The notes: generated by a model from the sequence alone, not told the origin. DNA of 64,000 bases from Chrysophaeum taylorii (GCA_029834535.1 JAQMWT010000181.1:1-64000), one strand, 5' to 3'. Counted from the first letter of the stretch, positions 41,691 to 53,248 are shown. Numbers and translations are program-made.

Positions 41691-42900
41691 ATCCACAGAA
41701 CTCAAATTCAACGTTCGTAGGAAGCAACATATCCCTGTCAAGGCGATTCCCTGTAAGTCGCTCGCTCATAGCACAGTCGAATATCTGAATGCCAAGGAAA
41801 GAGCCAACCGCTCCCACAAGGTACACCACTGCCCTGACATCGTTGGTGCTAAAGCTCCTGCCGTCATTGCTCGTCCTGGCTTCTCTGCCTCGGATATACC
41901 CTACAGAGACCTCTGCATCGACTGCAATTGCCATAACAAACGTCATCGCCATGATCAAGAGAACCAGACAAGCCCAATTTTGAACAGACTCACCGACCAG
42001 GTAAAGTCTGGCTTGCGATGGTGGCTACGTCACCATTCCCTCTGAAAGGGGCGGCTTCACGCACATCATTGTATTCAAAAAACTACGATCAAAATTTCCT
42101 ACTGGCTTACTTTACGCGCACTACCAACGCAACCGAATTCACGCAAGCCCTGCACTACTTGTTTGCCTTTTGCAAGACACAACTAAATGTACATTTGCGT
42201 ACGGTATACTCCGACGCGTTCCGGCCGTATACTCCGACGCGTTCCGGCCGTATACTCCGACGCGTTCCGGCCGTACTTCGGCCAACATATCACTACCCCC
42301 TGCCGGGTAGATAAAGGCATCAACCTCGTTGCGTTCCCGCCTTACCTTCATCAAATAAACCACGAAGTCGAACCGAGCATAGGTTTTGTTGCTTCTGCCT
42401 CCTCCACTCGCCTCCGCAACCTACTCAATGCCCATTACCGTGGCGCCAAAATCGTGGAACCCGCAGTCCACTTTCCGTGGGCTGTGGTCCATACAATCCA
42501 AACCTACAATATTTTACCGAATGCCTAACTCGAACGTATTGACCACGCCAGCATCCGTCCACAACAATTTCTTTTTAACCAACTGACCACTCCTCAACAT
42601 GATCCCCTTAAAATATTCGGCAATGAGTGCTTTCTCCTTCTAGAACCTCACGAACATCACAAATATGAACCGTATCGTCGACACTATCTATACCTGTGCT
42701 GTGCCAATTCGCAGAACCTGCTTGTTTCTCCTCGTGTTGACCACAAAGCTGATGTCGTCCTCAACCCTGAAAATCGCCAACTTCACGTTACCTCCAAGCT
42801 GACCTTCACCAATTTGATTCAGCGCTCCACCCAGGACCCTGAACATGCACCTCCACCTGATGCTCCACCCATGTCTTTCGACATCACCCCGTATCGAGAT
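41691..42900 (+). pseudogene. A3 integrase
   Basis: It resumes after CopB with ELKFNVRRKQHIPVKAIP. The zinc-binding domain shows RSHKVHHCPD and RDLCIDCNCHNKRH (HHCC). The core includes DQVKSGLRWWLR... and an AYFTRTTNATEFTQALHYL block. Later blocks match the GKY-like Copia integrase end (LEPHEHHKYEPYRRH, VDHKADVVLNPENRQLHV). It carries short internal duplications and is broken in several places. Confidence 0.78.
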
Positions 42901-43790
42901 GACGACCCCGAGGATGCGTTGCAGAGGGGGATTCACACTCAGAGGGGGCACCCCACTGCTCCGTCTCCTTCCCCCGCTCCCGCTCCGTCGCCGTCTCCGC
43001 CTCAGTCTTCTACTTCTACCCCAGCAGCTTCACCTCCTGCTGACGACAATACTCTTTCGCCACCACCAATTCTCCCTTCTTACAAGAGCATATTTTCCCA
43101 AGACAACGTTCAACTGGTCCCGGGTCATAAACGCCCCAACCAACGCAACGCATCCTCTATGGCATCTGTGACTGCTCGGCTCAAAGCCTCCACTGTTGGT
43201 GCCTACAAAGCCACTGGTGGCGAACTCGCTGACTTCCGATGGGACCTTCAGCATCGCTTTCTCGATTTCAAATCACCCACCCTCTCCGCCCTCGACTCCT
43301 CTGGTGGCATCCACTGGACGGCTCTCTGCCCAGAGGGGGAACAGGCTATGCTGGTACAACACCTTCTCCCATTACGTACCGACCTTTTAACTCGATATCC
43401 TTTGATTGATGGTGTTTTATCGCAAACCAACTACGCATCAAGCATTCCGTCGGCTACACACTTCACCACGACGACACACCATTCTGCCACCTTCCGTCTT
43501 CTCTTATTGCCATGTTCACGGCACACGCCTCTGTTGTTGGTGTTTCCCCATTGCAATCTGCTTACTCCTACCTGGCACCTACCAGCCTCATCGATCATTC
43601 GAGTTTGGCGCTACATCCGCTGCAGTATCTGACCTGGAGGAACATATCCTCTGCTCTACCGAGCACATTACCCAGGTACTTCACGAGGAACCTCAACCAC
43701 CAGGAACCTGACAATTCCACTCCTTCCACTTGCGCCACTCACGCCTATCCTGAAGTCTTTACACTGCTTCGACCGAAAAGTCGTTAAAAT
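42901..43790 (+). pseudogene. A3 integrase-RT linker
   Basis: A low-complexity Pro/Ser linker (SPSPAPAPSPSPPQSSTS) follows D-A-L-Q-R-G-I-H-T-Q-R-G, which contains two purine tracts. It goes on with ASTVGAYKATGGELADFRWD and GGIHWTALCPEGEQ, homologous to the CopC linker. It ends at the T-E-K-S-L-K-Y site (43772-43792). Confidence 0.7.
42923..42949 (+). other. Internal polypurine tracts (A3 linker, pair)
   Basis: AGAGGGGGA at 42923-42931 and AGAGGGGGC at 42941-42949, at the same place as in C1 and C2. A further AGAGGGGGA lies at 43332-43340. Confidence 0.5.
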
Positions 43791-43792
43791 AT
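43772..43792 (+). other. S-L-N-Y site 8 (A3, integrase / RT border)
   Basis: T-E-K-S-L-K-Y-A-P. Confidence 0.7.
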
Positions 43793-45587
43793 GCCCCCCC
43801 AGCCACCGTAGGCCCGGATGAATACAAAGCCCAAGAGGCCGACGTATCTATCGATGAGTACAAGCTCAAGTGTCTACAAGGACTTACTCCCGAAGACCGG
43901 CACCTTACATCAAGGCGATTGCAAAGGAGCTGCACGATATAGTGCGCTTCGGATGCTTCAAGCTAGCTCCACCTGATGCTTCGACTCGCCCAATTGACCG
44001 TCGCCTGGTACTCAAGATCAAGACCGATTCGTCCGGGGAGTATATCAAGCACAAAGCTCGGTTTGTCTTGCGTGGCTTCCTAGCTTCACTTGGCGCCGAT
44101 TTCTTTGGGACGTTTAGTCCCATGGCAACGATGACTGCTATACGTGTCATCTTAGCTATTGCTGCTTACAAGAACCTACCCGTGTACCACAGCGACGTGC
44201 CCAACGCGTTCGTCCAGTCTGACATAGACGCGCACGTCTACGTACAGCTTCCCGATGGCATCAAATTACTCGATCCTCAGGACGATAAGTACCGTGGTCG
44301 CCGCTTGCCCAAGTTACTGAAGTCTCTTTATGGACTCAGGCAATCTCCCTCTCTCTGGAACAAGGAGATCGACAGCTTCTTTCGGAGCCTTGGGTATAAG
44401 CGACTCCATGCGGACACATGCTTATATGTTCGCACGTCTACCCATGCTCGATTCCTCATTTGTAGCTTATCGGTGGATGATATCGTTATAGTTGCGAATG
44501 ATGATACCCTGCGCTCTGAGCTCCAAGAAGCACTACATAAGCGCTTCTCCGTGGAACAGTTCGAGCCAGTCCATACTCTTCTGGGAATGCGTGTCTGCCG
44601 AACGTCGGATGGATCCATTTCTCTAGACGTCCAAGCCAAGTTAGACTCGCTATTCGACGACCATCCCATATTGAAGACACTCACTCCGCTGAAGTATCCG
44701 ATGTCATATACGCTCACCTACAAGGAAGGTTCTCCTTCCACCGATTTGGAACTCTATATCCACAACCATTTCGCGACCCTACTTGGCAAGTTGGTATTTA
44801 TGCAAGTCGCATGTCATCCAGATTGTTCTCGAGCTCTAGGACGCTGTTCCCGAGGGCTCTTCGTCTCTGGTTTCACCCGACAGGGAGCGCTATTGAGAAT
44901 CACTTGCGCGTTATCTCATCTAACCGAATTGGCTTATCGACCATAGTAGACTATCCGGACAAAGATATTGCTACGGGCAAGTTCGACCCTCTCGTTGCTA
45001 TGGTGGATGCTGACAATGCTCCTTCACTGGAACAGGGAGATAGGAAGTCCACTACTGGCTATGTCTTCTACCTGTACAACTTCCTCATCGCCTTAAAGAG
45101 CAAGCTACAACCTATAGTCTCGTGCTCTACCCACGAAGCTGGGCTCATCGCACAAAGTATTTGCGCTGACGAAGCCGTCTGGCTCCGTAAACTACTCCTT
45201 GAGCTCTCGTTCGTGGTTAATCCGACATTCTACACGAACACGCAGGCTGATCCTCCATCCGATTTTGATGCAGACAACTAGCCTATTGCCGATGATATGC
45301 GCTTCATCAGAAGCCTGCCTCTGTTGTCTGACAACGCGGCGGTCGTCCACACGTCTAATAGTCCTGACGGCTCTTCTCGCAGCAATGCCCCCTCTACACG
45401 ATGGTTCAAAATTCGCGAGTATGTCGCATTACAGAAGATTCGCGTCCATCATGTCCCTGGCAAGTTAGATGTAGCTGATGGCTTTACAAAGCCTCTTGCA
45501 GCCGACTTTGCTACGTTCCGCTTTCTTCTAGATATACCGCATGTTCCTGGCTCAGACCAAGACGAGACCTAACCGCTAACTCTGGTG
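43793..45587 (+). pseudogene. A3 reverse transcriptase and RNase H
   Basis: The region starts right after the cleavage-like site: GPDEYKAQEADVSIDEYKLK, then RLVLKIKTDSSGEYIKHKAR, VPNAFVQSDIDAHVYVQLPD, SLYGLRQSPSLWN, LSVDDIVIV. RNase H follows: DADNAPSLEQGDRKSTTGYV, CSTHEAGLIAQSICADEAVW, HHVPGKLDVADGFTKPLAAD. It is closely related to A1. It is broken in a few places. Confidence 0.9.
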
Positions 45588-45608
45588 ACCGCAATGTCGT
45601 TAGACTAG
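45588..45608 (+). other. S-L-N-Y site 9 (A3, RNase H / ORF3 border)
   Basis: T-A-M-S-L-D followed by amber, as at site 1. Confidence 0.65.
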
Positions 45609-47290
45609 TCCTTCTGTTTATCACCATGACCCTTTTCGTTCTCCCTGATAAGATCACTGATGCTCCTTCAGCCAGCATGGTGAACAACACTACTCTCGAA
45701 GACTCTCAACGTACTATGCAGTCTACTGGATCGGCTATCTGACCTTCCGATCTTGTGCTCGCAGTTGAACAGTTGGACTTTACCAACCCAGTAACAGGCG
45801 AGTAGAACCCCATGTCTCTGCACGCTCTCCTTTGCATGTCCTTGTCATCATTGGATAAAGATCACAGTATAATGGAAGTATCTCCCCCTGTCACAAACAC
45901 CTTGACCAACAGCTTACTACCTTGGCTACATGACCAACACCCGGTTGTCATGATCACATGCAAAATTAACCTCACATTTGTACCCGTGCGTGTAGACTCC
46001 TCTGGACACTGCACTTTGCGGACTTACTGAAACTATCGTTGCTCTTCGAGTCGACAAAATACGCATGCCACGCTCTGATTTAGCTTCCTCCGCGCTTCCA
46101 TGTCAACTTTTTTTTTGTTTTTTTTTTTTTTTTTACATCATGAAAGAGTATGGCGGATGACCCACCTCCATCTGAGTGAGTCGGCCTTTTGCAAAAGCAA
46201 AGGCTCGCCTTGTTCAGTGCACACTACTAATGTACACCATTATCGAACATGATCTGCCTAATATGCGACCACCCGAATACCACTGTTCGCCCTGTATTAC
46301 TAAATGCACCAATTCTGTCATTTTTTTGTTACTTCTAACGCCTTGGCCTCTGATGATACTATTACCAAACATCACAACACCAGCGTATTCGCTCGGCGCC
46401 CACTGTACACGAGCGATCTCAAAGGATCCACTTCTCGTTTGGTATTCCCACCGCCAAACATTACTTCCTCCTATAGACTAAATGCTTAGTGCCTGATGAC
46501 GCATGGCTCACGAACACCCCGGTGGTACCATATCGTCCACATTCATCGTCTACTATGGGCATGAGGTCTGAGTTCCTCACTGTCTCGCTATCCCACCTCA
46601 TATCGCTATGTATGCAAGACAATATCCGACTTTGTGTCACGCTTCTTTGCTTCCTTCGTGATCTCCGATAGGATTCTTACAGCACGCTTTTTCAGTCCAT
46701 GTCCTCATTCTCTCTTTATCATCACGCATAATATCTTCCTGGACTTATCTTCTACCCATATTAACAACCGTCTTCTGATCACGCATATCAATGAAGATAA
46801 TAACGTCCAGGTTAGCAAGCTGCTGATGATTCTAACATGAACTGAAAGAAAGTGTGTTTCTTCATGTGACCTCCGTAGTTTCACTCCTTCATTGCTGTTC
46901 ACCGACAGTTCACAATTTTCTATCATTTGACCGCTCTTACTAAGAGGACTGCAACCCCGACCTAACTTGCAAGTTTCATCTTTTCCACGTTGCATTCAAA
47001 TGAAACAACGACGCTTCATGGAACATGATGCTCAGGTTGAAGTCTTCCATCCTCGCCCTTACACATCGACTTATGCCGCAACACAACTCTGCCAAGAGTG
47101 TTAACCGTTGCCCGACTCACACTCTGAACGTGAGATGTCTCTGCTCTCTGCCATATGTGAGATAAGGTCTAGCAGCGTCGCTACCTGTGCCTTCGCCCTT
47201 GCATTCTCCTCCTTTCATTTTGTTTGTTTCCTCTAGCTCTCGCTAAGAACATCCCGAGTGTTACCTCTCTGACCAAGCCCAAGTCCTGAC
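45609..47290 (+). pseudogene. A3 3' region with ORF3 remnants and a CopB-like methyltransferase fragment
   Basis: The stretch between RNase H and the LTR is badly decayed. From about 45870 to 46650 it aligns with the CopB methyltransferase rather than with A1 ORF3: VVMITCKINLTF parallels IVVVTCEINPTM, and the bases after ATGAAAGAGTATGG (46140) parallel CopB from 30741. The end (about 47250-47290, LTKPKS) recalls the last residues of CopA ORF3. So a piece of a CopB-type element seems to lie in the ORF3 position. It is strongly broken. Confidence 0.5.
46108..46134 (+). repeat. Poly(T) tract
   Basis: A 27-base run of T with one G, inside the CopB-like fragment of A3. It could be a poly(A) tail on the other strand or a slippage expansion; I see no flanking duplication. 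Confidence 0.6.
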
Positions 47291-47544
47291 ACTCTCTCCT
47301 CTGATGATGAACCCGTTGTGCCACTTTATGTGACCTCCGAGGTGCACTTATTGTTCATCCTGATCTCGTCGTTATCACATTTCTCGAGAGATGTCATATT
47401 GCTCTGCATCAAGACATCTCGAAGGGTGCAGAGTAATCTGCCAACTCCCACCCTTATTCCGTCCGTCGAGAGCGCGATCTCTTCCTTACCCTTCTTCTTC
47501 CCTTTTCACCAAATGAATTATTCGGTCATATGTGTTCTTTGAGC

Positions 47545-47805
47545 GGTGCAAATTGTTATATGTGATTTTGAAAATAGAATTGGTATATGTAAACCGCTTA
47601 ACCCTATATTGTTATAAGTGTCATTTAGATACATGTAATTGTTAAAGTGTCACTAATATAACGAAACTGGTATAGAGGCCGCCATTGTAAAAATATTGTA
47701 ATAAGTGTCACAGCTTTTTGTAAAATTGTTATAAGTGTCACTTTTTTTCTGGTAAAATCTTTTTTAGCGTCACACTTTTAAAAAAAATGTAATAAGTGTC
47801 ACATG
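47545..47805 (+). repeat. MULE left subterminal repeat array
   Basis: AT-rich sequence with about six spaced copies of a TTGTTATAAGTGTCAC-like unit. The right end (51060-51380) has the same units reversed (GTGACACTTATAACAA-like). These are likely transposase binding sites. Confidence 0.75.
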
Positions 47806-48053
47806 TTTGAGTTGCTTCACATTGCTTTCCTTACCCCTGGCGGTTACCCCTTTCGGTTTGAAGCTCGTGGGCAGTTTGAAGGTTGGCGACAGGAAGGAAG
47901 CGCTCCTCAACCCGCTCGGCACCCTCGAGAAGTCAAGGGCACGATCGAAGCAAGGTAAGAAGTTAGCGCGCATAATCCTTTCCTGCCGCAAGCAGCGCGC
48001 TCCAGTCTCCGGAGTAGTTGCCAAGCTAGAGGAGAGCGTGCTGCAGACAGAAA

Positions 48054-49616
48054 GTGCCGCCGATGACATCAGTGCCGCCGACGATGGCTCCTGTGTCGCA
48101 GAACTTAGCAGCGGCGGCAATCGCGCTCGGCGAGTCGTCGTCGGAGGAGAGTTTTGGGGAGGAAGAGATTGAGCAGGAGGCCGCGGCGCTCGTGCGGCGC
48201 GCGGCTTTGACGGAGTCCGAGAAGAAGGCCAATAAGGCCAAGGCGGATAAGGAGCGCAAGGCACGGATCGCGGCGGAGGACGAGGAGCAGTCATGGCGCG
48301 CTCCGCGCTCGCTGAGGGAGCTCAGTACTGTCGACTGGGATAAAGAAGTGCGCGCCGAGGAGTTGTTACGCGCGCGCGCCGTGCTGAACTCGTACAACGG
48401 CGAGAAGGAAGAGTCGGTGACGAGCTGGAAATCCAAAAAGGGGGCGCTGGTGACGGCGATGGAGCAACCCGAGGCCTCGGGTGCGTCGTTCCTCACGTTC
48501 CTCGACACGGCCAATCCGCGCTCCAAAGTCAAGCCCGTCAACAACCGTACGCAGCTGCGAACGGTCTTTACGCAGCTGACGTGCTCCCATTTATTCGACG
48601 CCCGCCGCCGCGAGGTCTCCTGCGTCGCGTCCTGGAAGCTTGTAAACTTCAAGCGACACGACCCGGATTGCGGGATGCTCTCGGTCGATGGGCGTCGTGA
48701 TAGACAAGACGCCGACTCGCACCCGCACCGCGATCGCAGGACGGCTTACTCGGCAGAAGTCTTGGCTCAAGCCGCCGTGCAGCCCCAAAGGGGAAACCGC
48801 ATGTCCGTGCCCCGCTCAGGTGTCAAGGCGGTACTCGCACCCATTTGTCTTGTGACCCCTTCCGAAGACCTAGTAACGCGTGTGACGTCGATGGCTGCCC
48901 TCCAGCTCCGTGGAAAGCCGAGCGACAACCTGAAGAAGATCAAGCCTTACATCCAAGCACTACAGGACGCGGGCTGGTACGCCAAGTTGCTCACTGCCAC
49001 CGCCGATCAAATGAACGCTATCGCCGTAGCACGGGCCAGGGCGGACCTCAAGCACTTGAACAAGGGCCGGCCCCGCGAGAAGCAGGTCACCCTAGACGAG
49101 GCAACGTTGCCGCGGGCCGATCCGAACAAGGTCTATTACAGGGGCTGGGTCGTCGCTCCGCCCACGACCTGGAGGATGCTCCAGGGCAACTTGATCAAGC
49201 CAGTGTCTGCGGCCGATTTCACCAGGGCCAAGCATGTCGACGGCGGTAATTTCGGCGCCGTGACGAGCTACGACTCGAACTACCACATCACTCCCCTCGT
49301 CTTCATGCACACCACCGAGAACGAGTCCACCGAGAGCTGGCCCCGACTGTTCCGCGAGGGTAAGGAGTACTACGGCGAGGAAAAGATCGACACTGCCACC
49401 ACCGTGTTTATCGTCGACGGCGATAAGGGCGGTGCTGCCGCTATTCAGAATGAAATTCATCGTGGACGCATGTTTCTGTGCGAGGAGCACAGAGGAACCT
49501 TGCTCGCCGGCAAATCCGGCACCAAGGGAGCCAAGGATCTTTACTTCAACTTCGTATTCGTCCGAGTCTTGCAATGTCACCTTTTGTCACTCTCAATGTT
49601 GTCAATCTCGTGTTAG
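48054..49616 (+). CDS. MULE transposase, N-terminal and catalytic part
   Basis: A 520-residue frame. Residues about 1-90 are acidic and Lys/Glu-rich. The FAR1/FLYWCH-like zinc region reads HLFDARRREVSCVASWKLVN followed by FKRHDPDCG (C...C/W...H...C). The MULE DDE core begins at SAADFTRAKHVDGGNFGAVT (first Asp), continues with TTENESTESWPRLFREG and IVDGDKGGAAAIQNEI (second Asp), and reaches LCEEHRGTLL (the C-x2-H step). The last residues after about 49560 are out of phase with the C-terminal frame. A candidate intron would run from a GT near 49560 to CAG at about 49634; otherwise this is a frameshift. Confidence 0.8.
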   Translation: MPPMTSVPPTMAPVSQNLAAAAIALGESSSEESFGEEEIEQEAAALVRRAALTESEKKANKAKADKERKARIAAEDEEQSWRAPRSLRELSTVDWDKEVRAEELLRARAVLNSYNGEKEESVTSWKSKKGALVTAMEQPEASGASFLTFLDTANPRSKVKPVNNRTQLRTVFTQLTCSHLFDARRREVSCVASWKLVNFKRHDPDCGMLSVDGRRDRQDADSHPHRDRRTAYSAEVLAQAAVQPQRGNRMSVPRSGVKAVLAPICLVTPSEDLVTRVTSMAALQLRGKPSDNLKKIKPYIQALQDAGWYAKLLTATADQMNAIAVARARADLKHLNKGRPREKQVTLDEATLPRADPNKVYYRGWVVAPPTTWRMLQGNLIKPVSAADFTRAKHVDGGNFGAVTSYDSNYHITPLVFMHTTENESTESWPRLFREGKEYYGEEKIDTATTVFIVDGDKGGAAAIQNEIHRGRMFLCEEHRGTLLAGKSGTKGAKDLYFNFVFVRVLQCHLLSLSMLSISC

Positions 49617-49619
49617 CGA

Positions 49620-50524
49620 CAGACGTTTCACAGGTGGAGGCGACGAGCGAGCACGCACAGCAGGTTGCGTACGAGAAGCTCTCGCCGAAGGAAAAATCGT
49701 TCGTGGACAAGTTCACACGAGATGTTCAGTGCGCGCTGCAGAACGCGGGTCTCCTCCACAAGAAGCACACCTCAAACCAGGTCGAGTCGCTCTGGTCTCT
49801 GGTAAATGAGGTCCGGGAAATCGAGGACCCGGCTGCTGCACTTGTTCGTTTCGTCGAGATGAGCGAGGAGAAGATTGACAAGTATGCGGCAGAGGCGAGC
49901 AGCATGTCGAAATTTGCGACGACAAAAGCGATCGGCAAGCTCGCCGAGGTCGAAGTGGCCGCGAGGGATCAAGTGACGCGCATCGCCTGGTCTGGCGGGG
50001 GGCAGGCGCGCGCCTTCTGCAGTCGACGCGCCTTCCACGTGAATATCCACCATAACTGCCCAACCTGCGATTGTGGCGGACCCCAAGTCAACGAGTTTCC
50101 GTGCATTCGCGTTGCCGCTGTTATCAATGAGTTCGCGAGCAAGACGCTGCAGGAGTGCGTCTCGCGCCTCGACACGACGGCCCTGATGAAGTCTCAGTAC
50201 CTTGCCGCCGGCCAGTTGCCTGTGCCGGACTTTGGCTCGGTGGTCCCGGCCGAGACGGCCCTTACCAAGCCACTCGCCGTCCCACGGCCTCGCGGAAGGC
50301 CCAAAATGATGCGCGGCGGTAGCCGCAACGACGCCGTCAAGGCCGCCGCGAAGAGGATGAGAGCGGAGCGGAATCACCAACGGATGGACGGCAGTGGCGA
50401 CGACGAGGAGAGAAAGGAGAGCGAAGAGGAACCCCACCGTCATCTTCGCCAGACAGCCACTCGGGCAGCCCATGCCAGCGCTGAGGCTTTTCGCCAGCTC
50501 CCGGGTAACAACGCCGTTCTCTAA
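49620..50524 (+). CDS. MULE transposase, C-terminal part with SWIM-like finger and AT-hook
   Basis: The frame gives TDVSQVEATSEHAQQVAYEK, a helical region with SLWSLVNEVREIEDPAAALV (the typical MULE stretch carrying the last acidic residues), then HHNCPTCDCGGPQVNEFPCI, a SWIM-type C-x-C...C-x-H pattern in which Arg replaces the last His. It ends with PRPRGRPKMMRGG, an AT-hook, and a charged tail. It is the continuation of the upstream frame. Function: cut-and-paste transposition, with DNA binding by the finger and hook. Confidence 0.75.
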
Positions 50525-51060
50525 ACTGGCTCCACTCGCTCCCCACCATCACCGTCATTTCAATATCGGCAATTGGACCTCGTCAGCGTCATCATCTTCT
50601 TGAGAAGACTATCATCACCAAAGCAGCTCGGCTCCTCCTACCTCCCCACGTCCCTCCCTCCTGTGTCGCACCCGGCGACTCCAGACAAGTCCGCACAACA
50701 ATACCATCGTCACCAGAATCTCAGACTGACGATTCTTCGGTCAACACAAACGATGTAAAGCGCAAAATTTAATAAGAGGCCGCGAGCTGCTTTGACTGCA
50801 TGGCAGGTAGTGCTTGTAAAGCGACGCGCGAGAAAATATTCGAGCGGCGAGCCGTGCCGTGTCGTGTCGTCCCGTCTTGTGACGTGATGTCGCCATCCCG
50901 TTGGAGAGAAGAGGATAAGATGGAAGAGCGCGTGCCCGCGCGCCGCAGCAGGAACCCGCGCCGCCTGCTGCGACGCGCTGCGTTGAGGTGCGTCGCCTGC
51001 TGCGGCGCGCTGTGTTGAGTCATCTTATCGCGTGACAATAGTGTAGCACTGCTAGCATTT
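50525..51060 (+). other. MULE 3' untranslated region
   Basis: GC-rich then AT-rich sequence between the transposase end and the right repeat array, with a short triplicated GTCGTGTCGTCCCGT-like run near 50860. No gene is seen. Confidence 0.5.
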
Positions 51061-51889
51061 ATTACACGATACGCGACACTTACACGAAGAGCGTCAAAAA
51101 AAAAGTGACGCTGATAAGAGTTTGCAAGTAAGTTGCGACCATACTTAAATTTAAATGCAAGCGCTGTGACATTTATAACAATTAAGTATAAAATAGTGAC
51201 ATATAAAAAAATTACAAAAATTAGGACGTGGCACTTACAACATTAAAATACAATTTGTGACACATAATACAATTTACATTAAAAGTGACACTTAATACAT
51301 TTTATGTACATTCAATGACACTTTTAACAATTAAATGTACTAAAATTTCACATATAACAAATATTACAGTTCGTATGACACATATAGCCACCGCGCTGCT
51401 CACCAAATCTATAGTCCCTGATTTGCGTCCAAGCTCGTCATGAACTAGCGCTTCCCGTAGGTATGTAGGGTCACATGTTAACCTGGTGTGTTTCTATGTA
51501 TCGTCTGTCGTGTGCCGAGGCTAGGGGGGGCTGACCTTTGTTCCCTGAAATCTACCCTGCCAGACTCGCACGGTGAGGCAGGATGGTCTCTCAGTGACCT
51601 AACCACTGCCCGGCGGAATTCTCTGCACATTCACAACAACATTCCCGGAGTTTTTTTATAATGCAACATTCAACATCTAAAACTTTCATGTGTTTTGACA
51701 ATCTGTCCACTAATCCCGATCTACCTTTGTTTGATGTCGACTCTGTTGCACGTGTCTTTATGTCCAACATCTCATCTTTAGATGATACATCAACTTCCAC
51801 CTCTAAACCCACAGAAAAGCATATCCCATTAATAACACCAAGGCAAGAACACGAAAGATACGCTTCATTCGACAGGAAGGTACATTCTC

Positions 51890-53246
51890 GTGGTATGCTC
51901 GCTTTTCGCGATGTGCAGCGACGTGCTACAATTTTCCGTGATGACACTCATCATTCGAGTGACTCTCAAGCCACAATGGCTGTTCAGGTCATCTCGAATC
52001 CAGGTCATCACCCATCTGATGTTCCCTATTGAAGGTTTTGCGTTGACTGTACTCTCCACAAGAAGTAATTCCCGCATTCTCATAATTTAAAGAACAGCCA
52101 TCCTTCGAAAATACTTTCCAACCTGGTGAAGCATGGACATGTGACGGTGGATATATTTCCATACTCTCCGAGTGGGGTCAATTCCGCCACATATTGGTCT
52201 TCAAGTGTCTCATTTCTAAATTTTTGTTAGTGTATTTCGGTCGCACTACGAGTGCTAGCGAACTCTGTAAAGCACGCGAGTTTGTTCGCGGTTTCTGTTC
52301 TACTTTTGTTCATGTGCAATTGAAACAAATCTACTGTGACTCCTTTAAACCCAATTTGTCCCAGTATGTCACCACTCCCTATCGTGTTGAGCATGGCATT
52401 AATATGTCGGCCTTCCCGCCTTGCTCGCATGTGTTTAATCATGAAGTAGACGCTGCTGTTGGTCACATAGCAACCGCTGCGTCCACTAGACTTAGGACCC
52501 TCCTGAATGTGTCATGCAAGGGTCATCCAATAACTGACCCTGCTCCACATTTTCCGTGGGCTGTAATTCATGCTGTTCAGTCGTATAATTTCCTTCCTAA
52601 TGTCTCTCTCGAACGCATTTATAATAAAGTGCAAGTCCCCAACAAATGTTGCTAGGCCAACAGTTTGGTTCTGTTTGTTATTTGCGCTTGGAACCTAATG
52701 AGTTTCATAAGTATGAACCTCGTTGTCGCCCTTACATCTACTTGTGTGGCGCTAATGCCATTAACCCGCTAGTTACACCGCATGTTAACCATTTAGCTGA
52801 TGTTGTTCTTAACCCAGAGAACGGCCAAGTCCGTGTCTCTTCCAAGCTCACTTTTCCTTATCTAATTTATAAGTCTCCTCCCGATTATGAACAATCCCCA
52901 TCACCTGCATCTTCTCCTGAAGTACCCTTTTCTGTTCAAAGCATACCCAGTGATGCGTTGCAAAGGGGGATTGCTGTATCAACCGACACTGAACACGAGA
53001 GGGGGACTACCTCCACTCCTTCACCAGCTCCAGCTCCAGCTCCTTCGGCTATGACTCCCGCTTCTGCTGTCCCAGTTGAGACACCTACGACATCTGACCT
53101 CCCGCAAAATGCTTTGCGAATTATGCAAACATTTCGTGAGGTGTTCTCCCAAGATGCTCTACGTCTCATGAAAGGTCCTAATCAACCTCAACCTCGACGT
53201 AAAACAAATCTCCAAGCAGTACAAGCTCGCTTCGCTTCGCCCACTA
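51890..53246 (+). pseudogene. C2 integrase and start of linker
   Basis: HHCC remnant (DTHHSSDSQATMAVQVIS, VDCTLHKK), core (WTCDGGYISILSEWGQFRH, LVYFGRTTSASELCKA), then HGINMSAFPPCSHVFNHEVD, AVIHAVQSYNFLPNVSLERI and FGSVCYLRLEPNEFHKYEPR. The linker carries D-A-L-Q-R-G-I-A and H-E-R-G-T with purine tracts at 52962 and 52998. It closely parallels C1. It is broken. Confidence 0.82.
52998..53006 (+). other. Internal AGAGGGGGA tract (C2 linker)
   Basis: Same place and same bases as in the C1 linker, with a sister AAAGGGGGA at 52962-52970. Confidence 0.5.
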
Positions 53247-53248
53247 TA

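Larger units (their letters stand above)
47515..51399 (+). mobile_element. Mutator-like DNA transposon (MULE)
   Basis: This 3885 bp element is flanked by the 9 bp duplication TCACCAAAT (47506-47514 and 51400-51408), the usual MULE size. The related LTR at 57523-57775 shows the empty site. The ends share inverted blocks (CGGT...ATATGTGT) and are filled with repeats of TTGTTATAAGTGTCAC-like units in opposite orientation. The interior codes for a MULE transposase with a zinc-finger start, a DDE core, a SWIM-like finger and an AT-hook. It has one frame break or a short intron near 49570-49630. Confidence 0.88.
7934..51627 (+). mobile_element. CopA copy A3, long Copia element split by nested insertions
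   Basis: The pieces 7934-11672, 27434-28399, 41684-47514 and 51400-51627 are collinear parts of one Copia element. They give gag (partial), protease, methyltransferase-like domain, integrase, RT, RNase H, remnants of a 3' reading frame and a 3' LTR. The inserts are a SINE-like element (11146-11509), C1 (11673-27433), CopB (28400-41683) and a MULE (47515-51399). Each insert is bounded by target duplications that match the uninterrupted A2 or sister-LTR sequence. No 5' LTR is seen. It is broken well over ten times and is the oldest element in its nest. Confidence 0.85.
47427..51627 (+). repeat. A3 3' LTR, split by the MULE
   Basis: LTR pieces 47427-47514 and 51400-51627, from TGCAGAG to CTCTGCA. 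After 51627 the sequence is C2, so A3 sits in C2. It is more diverged from the A1 and A5 LTRs than those two are from each other. Confidence 0.82.

Noticed and set aside
46108-46134. Poly(T) as the poly(A) tail of a minus-strand retrogene
   Set aside because: No flanking duplication and the flanks continue CopB-like sequence on both sides, so slippage is as likely.
48054-50524. Host FAR1-like transcription factor gene
   Set aside because: It lies inside a unit with a 9 bp target duplication and repeat-filled inverted ends, so it is a transposon gene.
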